Shown: positions 8,434 through 16,038 of the stretch, piece by piece
Layout: each line of letters opens with the position of its first letter
How positions within the stretch are numbered: position 1 is the stretch's first letter
Source of the DNA: an uncultured Bacilli bacterium
GTDB taxonomy: Bacteria; Bacillota_I; Bacilli_A; RF39; UBA660
DNA length: 16,891 nucleotides
NCBI GenBank assembly: GCA_947629115.1
Contig: CANRCL010000014.1
Coordinates: 1 to 16,891 of the forward strand
Direction of reading: 5' to 3'
Made by a program: the position numbers and the translations under genes
Notes under the pieces: model-generated
Databases searched by the model: none
Told to the model about the DNA's origin: nothing
The model's input: the letters and a program-made list of their open reading frames with translations, nothing else

Positions 8434-8942
8434 TATTCTTCTTTACTCTCTTCTTCTGTTTTTATATTATAATTATTCCAAATTATTTCACCACTACCAC
8501 TAGAATTTCTAGCACCCATTAATGTATATTTACTATTATTTTTATCAGTTGTTATATTAGCAGTTATTGTAAATTCAATATCATATACTGCTAACTCTTC
8601 TTCAGTAAATAAATCTATGATACTGGCAGCAATTTCTTTGGCTTTATCCATTTTAGTATCATCAGCATAAGTAATGCTTACATAAGGTCCTTTTACTTTT
8701 TGAATAACATCGACCTTTTTTACTTCGGCATTGCTTTCTAATTTTTCTTTAATTTCATTAAAAAACTTTTCATCTAAAGGTACTTTCTCAGTAATATCTA
8801 ATCTATTTCCATAAGGATTATCACTAGAGCCATAAAAGAAAGTTAATGATACTACGGCTACTACTATAATGCAGATTAATAATATTAAACCTAAAACAAA
8901 TAATATTTTATTTTCGTTCCAGACTTTTTTTATTTTACTCAT
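8433..8942 (-). CDS. Single-pass membrane protein of unknown function
   Basis: I do not recognise the family. The protein has 169 residues, a short basic cytoplasmic N-terminus and one membrane segment (about 13-36). A predicted extracellular domain with mixed alpha/beta character follows: VKKVDVIQKVKGPYVSITY strands and a helix near 97-112. The tail is Ser/Gly- and Glu-rich (GARNSSGSGEI, then EEESKEE). ATG at 8942 is preceded by GAGGTG (8949-8954). Its TAA shares one base with the ATG of the GGDEF gene (TAATG), so it is probably co-translated with that receptor and could be an accessory or partner subunit; this is inference from context only. Confidence 0.7.
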   Translation of the reverse strand: MSKIKKVWNENKILFVLGLILLICIIVVAVVSLTFFYGSSDNPYGNRLDITEKVPLDEKFFNEIKEKLESNAEVKKVDVIQKVKGPYVSITYADDTKMDKAKEIAASIIDLFTEEELAVYDIEFTITANITTDKNNSKYTLMGARNSSGSGEIIWNNYNIKTEEESKEE

Positions 8943-8966
8943 CTATCACACCTCATAACATTTAAT

Positions 8967-8995
8967 ATTATACTATATTATAAATTTTATCGCAA
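8967..8995 (-). promoter_or_regulatory. Promoter of the membrane/GGDEF/YihY operon
   Basis: On the minus strand there is a TTGCGA -35 (8990-8995), a 17-nt spacer and a consensus TATAAT -10 (8967-8972), followed by the SD GAGGTG at 8949-8954. A consensus TTGACA also lies further upstream (9010-9015), with only a GATAAA at matching distance; it may be an alternative promoter. Confidence 0.6.
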
Positions 8996-9038
8996 ACTGT
9001 AACCTTTAATGTCAAAATAGTGTTAATTTACATCAAAT

Positions 9039-9065
9039 TGAAAAAAGCTAGCAAAACTAACTTTT
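9039..9065 (-). terminator. Terminator of the fibre locus
   Basis: The minus-strand stem AAAAGTTAG (9065-9057) / CTAGCTTTT (9051-9043) has one U-G pair and a 5-nt loop, followed by further U residues. The 5' arm overlaps the stop codon (9064-9066) of the 592-residue protein gene. Confidence 0.65.
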
Positions 9066-10842
9066 ATTCTATATAAGTAATAGTTTGATTTATTTGATAA
9101 CTTATTGGACTATTAGTAGAAATAGCATTATCAACTAGTTGTTCTAACTCTTCATTTGTAACAAAAGAATTTGCTCCAAAATAAGTATCAAGTTCTTTAA
9201 TAACTTCAATAATTTCTAATCTATCAACAGTTAAATTATCATAACTAATATTTACATTAATTCTATCTTTTTTAGCTTCTGGATTTTCTAAATCACTAGC
9301 TACGCTTTCATAAGTAATAGTTAATGCTTCATATTTTGGTATTACAATTAAATTAGCTCCATTATATTTTTCCTCTATCATTTGACTATCAGCAAATATA
9401 TTTAAAATTACATATTGTTCTTTTTCAGCATCATAAAGTAAGAAATAGTCATTAAATGCTTGTTTAGGTTCATTATTTGGATGATTTATATCAATACCAT
9501 CATTATTTTTAATAATAGAATAATATATATCATTATTTATTTCTATTTTAGAATATACTGCCAAAGAAATAATATCTTTTTTATAATAATTGTTTTCTAT
9601 AATTGTTAAAAAATTACTCAACATATTATTTTCAAGGCCAAATTCTATAACTATTGGAGTTTTTATAGAATTAGTAGCGTGTCTTAATAGATTAGAAATA
9701 TCTATTTGATTTTCATTAATTCTTAAAATTCCCACAATATCAGGAGTGCCATTTATTATAAAACTTCTAATATCTTTATCTTGCATATAGTTATTAATTA
9801 TTTCTCTATTAGCAGCATTTTCTTCTCTAGGATAAAAATAAGTATTAATATAGTAGTTAAATATACTATTGTAATCTAAAGGTGTTTCTTGACCTTCCAA
9901 TACGGTATTTGAAGAAGAAAAATACATATATTTATTACCGCCATTTAAGAAATGACTATAAGTTCTAGCATAACCAACAAAGTTATTTTCAATTTTAAAC
10001 ACATAATAATCAGGATTAGTTGTATCAATAGAAACTCCTGGTAAATTCAAATTGTCTAAAAATGCTTTTTTATCTTCGCTTTCATCTACTGGTTTAATTA
10101 CTTCAACATATTTTAAAATTGATTGTTTTATTAATTCTAAATTAAGGTTTTCATATTCAGTTAAATAATAAGGAAAATAACTATAAGTTAAATAATATAT
10201 TAAATCATCATATATACTTTGAGCTTTAACATCAATATTAAAGATGGTAGATGGCTCTAAATGTTTATTCATATAATCACTTAATTTAATATTATATTGA
10301 CCATCCATATATGTAAAATTAGATATATCACTACTAATTTTTTCTTTTATTTCTATTGGAATATTTATATATTCTACATTACTACTATCTTTAACAATAG
10401 TATTTGAAATTGGACAAACTATTTGAGCTTCAATCGAAGCAGTACCATTTTTTTCAAATGATATTTTATTACTACTAATTGTTCCTTTAGGACTGGCATT
10501 ACTTTGACTTAAAGTAATTGAACAAACATCCTTTAAATTTGTAGCTAAATTAATAGTATAAGTATCCTTTTTATTTTCTAATAATACATTATTTCTATTA
10601 AATTTAACAGATATTTTAATATTATCTAAAGTAGATTCTTTATCTAATAATGTAATTGAGTTAGTTAAACCTGATTTATATAATTCAAAAAAGGTTCTGT
10701 CATATGAAAGAGCAACACTTTCTTTTTTTATATATTTAGCATTAGAAGTAGGATAAACACTAAAGTATGCCGTTATTAAAATTAACATTAAAGGTGTAAT
10801 AATTTTAATATATAATAAATTATCTTTTACAATCTTTTTCAT
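9064..10842 (-). CDS. Secreted protein of unknown family with SipW-type N-terminus (592 aa)
   Basis: I do not recognise the main body. The N-terminus has basic residues, a hydrophobic segment (about 9-30) and then PTSNAKYIKKES. This places an AKY motif just after the membrane segment, as in the other secreted proteins of this locus. The mature part is beta-rich and Tyr/Asn-rich, has two Cys in its N-terminal portion (C107, C143) and carries no C-terminal membrane segment or LPXTG. An in-frame GTG at 10854 is possible, but ATG 10842 has a clear SD GAGGTGG (10846-10852) that overlaps the preceding TGA stop, so I start there. It is the last gene of the locus and is followed by a terminator. By position it may be a fibre-associated or anchoring protein; this is inference. 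Confidence 0.7.
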   Translation of the reverse strand: MKKIVKDNLLYIKIITPLMLILITAYFSVYPTSNAKYIKKESVALSYDRTFFELYKSGLTNSITLLDKESTLDNIKISVKFNRNNVLLENKKDTYTINLATNLKDVCSITLSQSNASPKGTISSNKISFEKNGTASIEAQIVCPISNTIVKDSSNVEYINIPIEIKEKISSDISNFTYMDGQYNIKLSDYMNKHLEPSTIFNIDVKAQSIYDDLIYYLTYSYFPYYLTEYENLNLELIKQSILKYVEVIKPVDESEDKKAFLDNLNLPGVSIDTTNPDYYVFKIENNFVGYARTYSHFLNGGNKYMYFSSSNTVLEGQETPLDYNSIFNYYINTYFYPREENAANREIINNYMQDKDIRSFIINGTPDIVGILRINENQIDISNLLRHATNSIKTPIVIEFGLENNMLSNFLTIIENNYYKKDIISLAVYSKIEINNDIYYSIIKNNDGIDINHPNNEPKQAFNDYFLLYDAEKEQYVILNIFADSQMIEEKYNGANLIVIPKYEALTITYESVASDLENPEAKKDRINVNISYDNLTVDRLEIIEVIKELDTYFGANSFVTNEELEQLVDNAISTNSPISYQINQTITYIE

Positions 10843-10845
10843 AAT

Positions 10846-10852
10846 CCACCTC
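10846..10852 (-). promoter_or_regulatory. Ribosome binding site that sets the start of the 592-aa protein
   Basis: GAGGTGG on the minus strand overlaps the TGA stop (10851-10853) of the upstream gene and precedes ATG 10842 by 3 nt after the G-rich core. It would lie inside the coding sequence if GTG 10854 were used, which argues for ATG 10842. Confidence 0.6.
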
Positions 10853-11447
10853 ACTCTTGAATTTGCCGAGCTGAATAACCAACTCTTATTATATCTTTTA
10901 AACCATTAAATTTGGTATAATCACTTTTTTTATACTCGATTGTAATTTTATATAATCTAACATTTTTACCATTTAATTCTATAATATCTTCAAAAGTTCT
11001 TAAATAATAATTATTAATTATATTTTCATCTAAATTACTATCTTCTTTATTAATTTCTTCTACATTACTTATTACCTCTTCGGCTTCACCAGTTTCTTGA
11101 TTTATTTCTTCTAATTTATCAAATTTAAAATTAGAATTGATAAAAAGAGTTAAATACATTTTAGTTTTTACTTCTACTTCAGTAGTATCTAAAACAAAAT
11201 AATATTCAATTTTACTAGTAGCGCGATATTTACCTAAATTACAATATTCAGTGATTGTATCATTACAATCATTATTTTTAACCGCTATTTTAAATTTCGC
11301 CACTCTTGCTGAATCACTTACATTCATGGTGGTCATATATTTTGAATAGGTTATTACAGTAGTAAATAGTGCCATAACACTGCCATACATAAATAACCAA
11401 TTATATAAATTTTTTCGAAATTTTTTACTATGTAATAATCCTTTCAT
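10851..11447 (-). CDS. Small TasA/camelysin-like secreted protein (198 aa)
   Basis: The basic N-terminus (KKFRKNLYNWLF) is followed by a hydrophobic segment (about 17-33) and then ITYSKYMTTMNVSDSARVAKFKI. The hexapeptide ARVAKF (48-53) is identical to that in the 235-residue subunit of this locus (39-44) and lies at nearly the same distance from the KY motif. This is the layout of the SipW-cognate class of exported proteins. The mature part has beta-rich stretches (KIEYYFVLDTT, VRLYKITIEY), an acidic insert (about 113-142) and a Cys pair (C61, C69). The open frame extends upstream into the signal peptidase gene, but that extension is Lys/Arg-only shadow sequence. ATG 11447 has AGGAG (11458-11462) overlapping the preceding TAG. 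It is probably a minor fibre subunit (inference). Confidence 0.72.
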   Translation of the reverse strand: MKGLLHSKKFRKNLYNWLFMYGSVMALFTTVITYSKYMTTMNVSDSARVAKFKIAVKNNDCNDTITEYCNLGKYRATSKIEYYFVLDTTEVEVKTKMYLTLFINSNFKFDKLEEINQETGEAEEVISNVEEINKEDSNLDENIINNYYLRTFEDIIELNGKNVRLYKITIEYKKSDYTKFNGLKDIIRVGYSARQIQE

Positions 11448-11460
11448 TATATTTCTTCTC

Positions 11461-12162
11461 CTATTTCTTTTTATTTGTTTTTTTCTTTTTGCCCTTTTCC
11501 TTCTTAAATTTATTTTTAATCTTCTTTTTAAACTTTTGATATTTTTTTCCAATATCTTTTTTCAATTTATTATATTTTTTAACTATTTTATTAAATTTTT
11601 TATTTTCTTTTTTATTCTTTTGTTTTAAATATTCTTCAAATTCTTTTTCTTCTTCATCTAAAATCGGATTACCAGTTTTATCAGTACTAATAAGATAACA
11701 AACAATAATACCAATAATTAAAATCATTATACTTATAAATGGTTTTCTTAAAGTTTTCATAATATTACCAAAGGCATTTATTTTAAATACATATTTACCA
11801 ACTAAACTATTAATGGGCATTTCTTCATCAGGACTATTTCCTTCATAATCTCCTTTAGTAATCATCACTTCATCATTAATTTCCATAATTCTATGCGTTA
11901 CATAAGAACCATTAACATCTTTAAAAGTGACTATATCACCTTTTTTATATTCTTTAACATTTGTATTAATAACAATTATATCTCCTACATTAATGGTTGG
12001 TTCCATCGAACCTGATACAACTTGTAAAGTAGCATAACCAAATATAGTAGTTAAATCATTTTTTAATATTTTTAAATTAATAAAATTATAAATGTTAAAT
12101 ATTAAAAGAATACTTAATAATGTAATTATTAGAGTAATAATTATTTTCTTTACCACTTTCAT
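11461..12162 (-). CDS. SipW-like (ER/archaeal-type) signal peptidase with lysine-rich tail
   Basis: This 233-residue membrane protease has an N-terminal membrane segment (7-28) and Ser52 in SGSMEPT. His90 in YVTHRI takes the place of the bacterial catalytic Lys. KGDYEGNSPDEE (103-114) supplies the Asp residues. A second membrane segment spans about 142-159. Ser-His signal peptidases of this type (B. subtilis SipW) process TasA-like proteins. The C-terminal cytoplasmic tail (about 161-233) is extreme, with roughly 30 Lys in 73 residues. ATG 12162 has AAGGGG just upstream, formed by the last codons of the 997-residue protein gene (gap 5 nt). It is the second such peptidase in the locus. Confidence 0.9.
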   Translation of the reverse strand: MKVVKKIIITLIITLLSILLIFNIYNFINLKILKNDLTTIFGYATLQVVSGSMEPTINVGDIIVINTNVKEYKKGDIVTFKDVNGSYVTHRIMEINDEVMITKGDYEGNSPDEEMPINSLVGKYVFKINAFGNIMKTLRKPFISIMILIIGIIVCYLISTDKTGNPILDEEEKEFEEYLKQKNKKENKKFNKIVKKYNKLKKDIGKKYQKFKKKIKNKFKKEKGKKKKTNKKK

Positions 12163-12167
12163 AACTA

Positions 12168-15161
12168 TTACCCCTTATTACAATACTTATTTAATTTTTG
12201 ATATTTTAAACCAACAGTTAATTCATATTCATAATTTAAATCAATGGCTGCATTACCAATTGAGGTATCTACTTCATTGTCTATTTCAGCCCATTTCCAA
12301 GAAATTAAAATATCTTTGCTTTCGCCATTTTTTATTTCAACTTCCATACCTACTTCTTTACTAGCATTAATATTACCATTATTTAATATTTCATAATCGC
12401 CATTTAAATAATTTGTATTATTATACGTAAGTTGATAAGCCATATTTAAACAGCCTTTATTAGTACAAATACCATTTTCTTCAAGAACTACACTTTTTAT
12501 AGTAATATCACTACCACTATTATTATCAATATGCATTAAATAAGAACCATGCGCACCTGGATAAATTATTTTATCTTTTTTATACCAATTATAGTATTCT
12601 TCATTGTGAAATAAATCAACATCTGCTAAATACATTATACTACTTTCTTCTAACTCTAAATATTCAGATGTTTCTTCATATATAGCATATAAAGTTATAT
12701 CTTTAGAAACTATAATTTCTTCATTAATTTTATATACATCATCATCATTTATGGAAGCATTTTTATTTTCACTATAACCATAAATTTTATAATAATGACA
12801 ATTTTCAGCATCATCTACTTTATAGGCTAAATATTTATTTAAATTAAATTTACTATTTTTTAATACTTTTTCTTCATGTTTAGTTGTAAATTCATTAAAG
12901 AAACCACCATTAGCATCCAAAGTTACTTTAAAAGTTGTAGAAGATTTTACATTAACAGTACTACTTTCTAATTTTTTACCAAAGACTGATGGTTCAATCT
13001 TAACTTGATATTCTCCTTCTTTATTAGTTTCTATTTCAATACTTAAAGATTCTTTTCCCTTTACTCCTTTAAGTTTTAAATCCTCATCTGTTATTATATC
13101 TATATAAATATCAGGATTATTTTTATCTCTAATTCTTAAACCATTAGGTAATTCTTCAACTTCTACATCACTATTAAACAAATTATTTTGTAATATAATA
13201 TGACCACTACCAACCCCATCAGTTATATCTAATTCATAGGTATTACTTTCTGGTAAAACAAAATAATCATTAATTAAAAATTTAATATCAGCACTACTAG
13301 AAGAATCAGCATATTTTAAAGTCAATTTACTAGATTTATTAATCATACTTTTATTAGGAGTCAATACTAAATATTCTTTTTCAATTTGTTTTAAACCATC
13401 ATAATTAGTTAGTGAAACTTCAATGTCATTTAAATCATAATCTTTAGAATCTAATTTAATATTATCTTCTAAAACTTGATATGCTATTTTTAAAGTTTTT
13501 TCTTCTAAATACATTTCATAATTATTATTTTCTAAAACTATTATTCTTTTTTTCTTATGAACATTTACTTTATAAGTATTAACACTTCCATCTTCGGCTT
13601 TGACTTCTATTTCAATTACATTATCTCCGTAATTTAATTTTAAATCTTCTAAACTAGAAGTTTCTTGACCATTTACTCTATATTTTATTGAACTCTTTTT
13701 ATCTTCTTTAGTGGCTTTTAAAGTAAGTGAATTATTATTATAAGGAATATCCATGGAATAATTATTAGTATTTTTATTAAATTGTTCATTTAAGTTTAAA
13801 TCTTTTGGACTAATTACTTCTAAACTTTTTAAATAATTATTACTATTTTTCTTTCTTTCAACTAAAACTGTATAAGTAGTTTTGGTACCATCTTCAGCCT
13901 CTACTTCAATTTCGATAATATTATTACCTACTTTAAGTTCTAAATCTTCTAGACTATCAACTACTTTGTCATTAAATTTTAATTTAGTTTTAGATTTACT
14001 ACTTTTCTTCTTAAAATTAACATCTAATTTATCAACATCATTAGAAACTTCAATTGAATAATTTAAAACATCTTCTTTAAATTTGGGAGTTAATGTTCCC
14101 TTACTTACTTCTAAACTACTTAAAGTACTATTATTTGCTTTAACTTCTGCACTTCTTGTAATTTCAATGGTATATTTAGATACACTTCCATCTTCGGCTT
14201 CTACTTCTATTTCAACAACATTTTTACCAACTTTTAATTCTAAATCTTGTAAGTTATTAACACTTTTACCATTAAATTTATAAGATACTTTAGATTTAGT
14301 ACTACTAGGAAGAGCCTTTAAACTTAATTTATCTTCACTAAAAGGTACACTTAAATAATATTTATTATCTTCTTTTTTAAAATTTAAATCTCCTAAAGAA
14401 GAAGTTAAATCTTTTAAACTTGAATCATTATCTTTTTTTGGATTTTCACTAGTTGTATCTATTACTTTTAATTTATAAGTATCACTATAAGTTTTATTAT
14501 TAACAACAACACTTACAGTTATATGAGCATTACCAATTTTTTTACCAGTAATAACTAATAGACCATTTTTAATTTCTACTTTGGCAATATTTTCATTATC
14601 AATTTTAACCTTAACTTTACCATTTAAATTAATAAGACGATAAGAAACTGTCAAAGTTTTACTACCTTTTAAATCAATTGTTCCTTTACTACTTCCTAAT
14701 TTAATATATTTATTAATACTTTTTATATTTACTTCAGTAGTGGCTTCATATATTTTACCATTAACTTCTGTTTTTAAAGTAATTTTAACTTGCCCTTTTT
14801 TTAAAGGATTAACTACGACATAACCATCTTTAACATAACAAGTCGCAATATTGGAATCACTTGTAGTACAAGAAAAATCTTGGGGATTTATATTATCATA
14901 ATAATAACTTAATTTAATATTTTCATCACTTACAAACATTTCCGTTTTAACAACGTTAAATTTTAAATCTTTATTTGTTATAACTTCTTTTTGAGGGTCT
15001 TTTATATCAACATTTCCTTCATTTTTGTAAATATCTCCAATACGGCCATATTTTCTGGCTGTACAACAAGTAATAAGTAAAAGAATTATGATAATAATAA
15101 TGATTATCTTAATAACCATTTTTAATTTACGATGTTTATTTTCTTCTTCATTATTATCCAT
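12168..15161 (-). CDS. Large repeat-containing surface protein: Ig-like, cadherin-like, InlB-type repeat and TasA-like C-terminus
   Basis: The protein has 997 residues. A hydrophobic segment with eight consecutive Ile (19-33) follows a charged N-terminus, then TARKYG, a possible variant of the AKY motif. Two BIG2/Ig-like regions come next (about 66-148 and 150-235). Three cadherin-like beta-sandwich repeats follow (249-336, 349-436, 449-536). Their cores, of the type EDLELKVGxNxxEIEVEAEDG, recur at exactly 100-residue spacing (304, 404, 504). A beta-rich region of no clear family spans 540-740. A Flg_new/InlB-type module follows (743-830; VTLDANGGF to ITLYAIYEE). The C-terminal region (836-990) contains IIYPGAHGSYLMHIDN and ISWKWAEIDNEVDTSIGNA, which resemble the TasA-like subunit of the same locus. 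There is no LPXTG. It is probably a fibre-associated adhesin. ATG 15161 has an AAAGGA SD. Confidence 0.78.
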   Translation of the reverse strand: MDNNEEENKHRKLKMVIKIIIIIIIILLLITCCTARKYGRIGDIYKNEGNVDIKDPQKEVITNKDLKFNVVKTEMFVSDENIKLSYYYDNINPQDFSCTTSDSNIATCYVKDGYVVVNPLKKGQVKITLKTEVNGKIYEATTEVNIKSINKYIKLGSSKGTIDLKGSKTLTVSYRLINLNGKVKVKIDNENIAKVEIKNGLLVITGKKIGNAHITVSVVVNNKTYSDTYKLKVIDTTSENPKKDNDSSLKDLTSSLGDLNFKKEDNKYYLSVPFSEDKLSLKALPSSTKSKVSYKFNGKSVNNLQDLELKVGKNVVEIEVEAEDGSVSKYTIEITRSAEVKANNSTLSSLEVSKGTLTPKFKEDVLNYSIEVSNDVDKLDVNFKKKSSKSKTKLKFNDKVVDSLEDLELKVGNNIIEIEVEAEDGTKTTYTVLVERKKNSNNYLKSLEVISPKDLNLNEQFNKNTNNYSMDIPYNNNSLTLKATKEDKKSSIKYRVNGQETSSLEDLKLNYGDNVIEIEVKAEDGSVNTYKVNVHKKKRIIVLENNNYEMYLEEKTLKIAYQVLEDNIKLDSKDYDLNDIEVSLTNYDGLKQIEKEYLVLTPNKSMINKSSKLTLKYADSSSSADIKFLINDYFVLPESNTYELDITDGVGSGHIILQNNLFNSDVEVEELPNGLRIRDKNNPDIYIDIITDEDLKLKGVKGKESLSIEIETNKEGEYQVKIEPSVFGKKLESSTVNVKSSTTFKVTLDANGGFFNEFTTKHEEKVLKNSKFNLNKYLAYKVDDAENCHYYKIYGYSENKNASINDDDVYKINEEIIVSKDITLYAIYEETSEYLELEESSIMYLADVDLFHNEEYYNWYKKDKIIYPGAHGSYLMHIDNNSGSDITIKSVVLEENGICTNKGCLNMAYQLTYNNTNYLNGDYEILNNGNINASKEVGMEVEIKNGESKDILISWKWAEIDNEVDTSIGNAAIDLNYEYELTVGLKYQKLNKYCNKG
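13554..14417 (-). repeat. Three tandem 300-bp coding repeats (cadherin-like domains)
   Basis: The 997-residue protein contains three tandem domains. Their most conserved segments are encoded at 14160-14252, 13860-13952 and 13560-13652, exactly 300 bp apart. Each core reads as DLxL..G.N..EIEV.AEDGS and is followed by a Tyr-x-V/I strand. The first halves of the repeats are much more divergent, so the repeat is clear in protein and only partial in DNA. Confidence 0.8.
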
Positions 15162-15228
15162 AATCTTTTTAGTCCTTTCTATAAAATAAGTATTAAACTC
15201 TCAAATAAGGATATAATAAGATTAAAAT

Positions 15229-15293
15229 AATAAATAGTACTATTTATTAAATAAAGATATCATATCTTTATTTGGAAGTTTAATAACTTCCAA
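15229..15293 (-). terminator. Three abutting hairpins after the major subunit gene
   Basis: In transcription order the hairpins are as follows. The first is TTGGAAGTT-ATTA-AACTTCCAA (15293-15272), a perfect 9-bp stem. The second has 12-base arms AAATAAAGATAT / ATATCTTTATTT (15273-15249) around a single central base. The third is a perfect 20-bp palindrome with half-site AATAAATAGT (15248-15229). Only a short UUUU follows the last one. They may act as a leaky terminator or 3' stabiliser that keeps subunit mRNA in excess over the downstream genes. The remaining intergenic DNA (15162-15228) shows no convincing promoter. Confidence 0.6.
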
Positions 15294-15300
15294 TTTTTTG

Positions 15301-16008
15301 CTATTCAGTTGCTGCTTCATTTGATTGAGCTACTACTGCTTTAATTCCAAATGTATATTCATATTCATTAGCTTCTTTTTGATTATCAGCAACATCATCT
15401 TCCTTAAATTCCCATTCCCAAATAATAGTAACAGGAGTAGTTAATTTTGTATTAGCAGCATATACTTTGTTTTCACCTAAAGCAGTTTTTACTGCTGCAG
15501 TTAATTTGTCTCCAACATTATCACCAGCTTGAATTGAAACTGCACCTGAACCTTTAGCAGCTTCTAGCGCTTGTCTAAGAGCATCGCCTTCTTGGTCAAA
15601 AGATTGTGATACAACATAAAATTTAAATGGATTTGCTTCACCATCCTTTAAATATGTTGAATCTCCATATCCTTTTCCTTTTACAGCAAAAGTGATAGTT
15701 GGTGTAATAGTATAATTAGTTTCAATATCAGCTGATGAAGTATCAAAAGCAAATGTATATGCACCAATTGTACCAGGAGCAACAACTTTTTCTCCTTCAG
15801 CATCTACATCTTTTTTGTCTTCATCTGCATAATATGAATCACTAAACATATTAGCTTCTTTTAAAGTTCCTACATCAAATTTAGCAACTCTTGCTTTATC
15901 AGTAGCGTTAAATGTACTTGTATATTTAGCATAAGTACCACTTACTGAAAAACCAGTAATAACAACAGCAAATACTAAAGCAACTAGGCCTATTATTTTC
16001 TTGTTCAT
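15301..16008 (-). CDS. TasA/camelysin-like secreted protein, probable major fibre subunit (235 aa)
   Basis: The signal segment MNKKIIGLVALVFAVVITGF is followed by SVSGTYAKYTSTFN. GTYA-KY matches the place of the GTWA-AF cleavage site of B. subtilis TasA, so cleavage after Ala27 is likely. The mature start contains DKARVAKFDVG (38-47). The body has VVAPGTIGAYTFAFD (75-89) and a late IIWEWEF strand (195-201), with no Cys and no membrane anchor. These are features of SipW-dependent TasA/CalY proteins, which polymerise into extracellular fibres. Base composition differs from its neighbours (37% GC in 15481-15540 against 13% in 7441-7500), as does its fuller use of Ala and Gly codons, consistent with high expression. 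ATG 16008 was chosen over the longer frame (16056) because of its perfect SD. Confidence 0.82.
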   Translation of the reverse strand: MNKKIIGLVALVFAVVITGFSVSGTYAKYTSTFNATDKARVAKFDVGTLKEANMFSDSYYADEDKKDVDAEGEKVVAPGTIGAYTFAFDTSSADIETNYTITPTITFAVKGKGYGDSTYLKDGEANPFKFYVVSQSFDQEGDALRQALEAAKGSGAVSIQAGDNVGDKLTAAVKTALGENKVYAANTKLTTPVTIIWEWEFKEDDVADNQKEANEYEYTFGIKAVVAQSNEAATE

Positions 16009-16012
16009 TATT

Positions 16013-16024
16013 TCACCTCCTCCT
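16013..16024 (-). promoter_or_regulatory. Strong ribosome binding site of the TasA-like gene
   Basis: AGGAGGAGGTGA on the minus strand, ending 4 nt before ATG 16008, is an extended match to the 16S rRNA 3' end and the strongest SD in the window. It fixes the start at 16008 and fits a highly translated structural protein. Confidence 0.8.
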
Positions 16025-16038
16025 GTTTTAGTATTTTC

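Noticed and set aside
11448..11552. N-terminal extension of the 198-residue protein giving 233 residues
   Set aside because: It overlaps the end of the signal peptidase gene out of frame and consists almost only of Lys/Arg. The SD-backed ATG at 11447 followed by a proper signal segment is the better start.
12092..12364. Plus-strand open frame of 90 codons
   Set aside because: It is antisense to the ends of two well-supported genes, with no SD and no recognisable product.
14083..14283. Plus-strand open frame of 66 codons
   Set aside because: It is antisense to a conserved cadherin-like repeat and explained by that repeat's codon composition.
13554..14417. CRISPR array or other DNA repeat array
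   Set aside because: The 300-bp periodicity is coding, in frame and degenerate at DNA level; no short identical direct repeats with unique spacers occur anywhere in the window.
12168..15161. Sortase-anchored or lipoprotein surface protein
   Set aside because: No LPXTG motif with a C-terminal hydrophobic tail is present, and the Cys pair after the poly-Ile segment (LLITCC) does not fit a lipobox.
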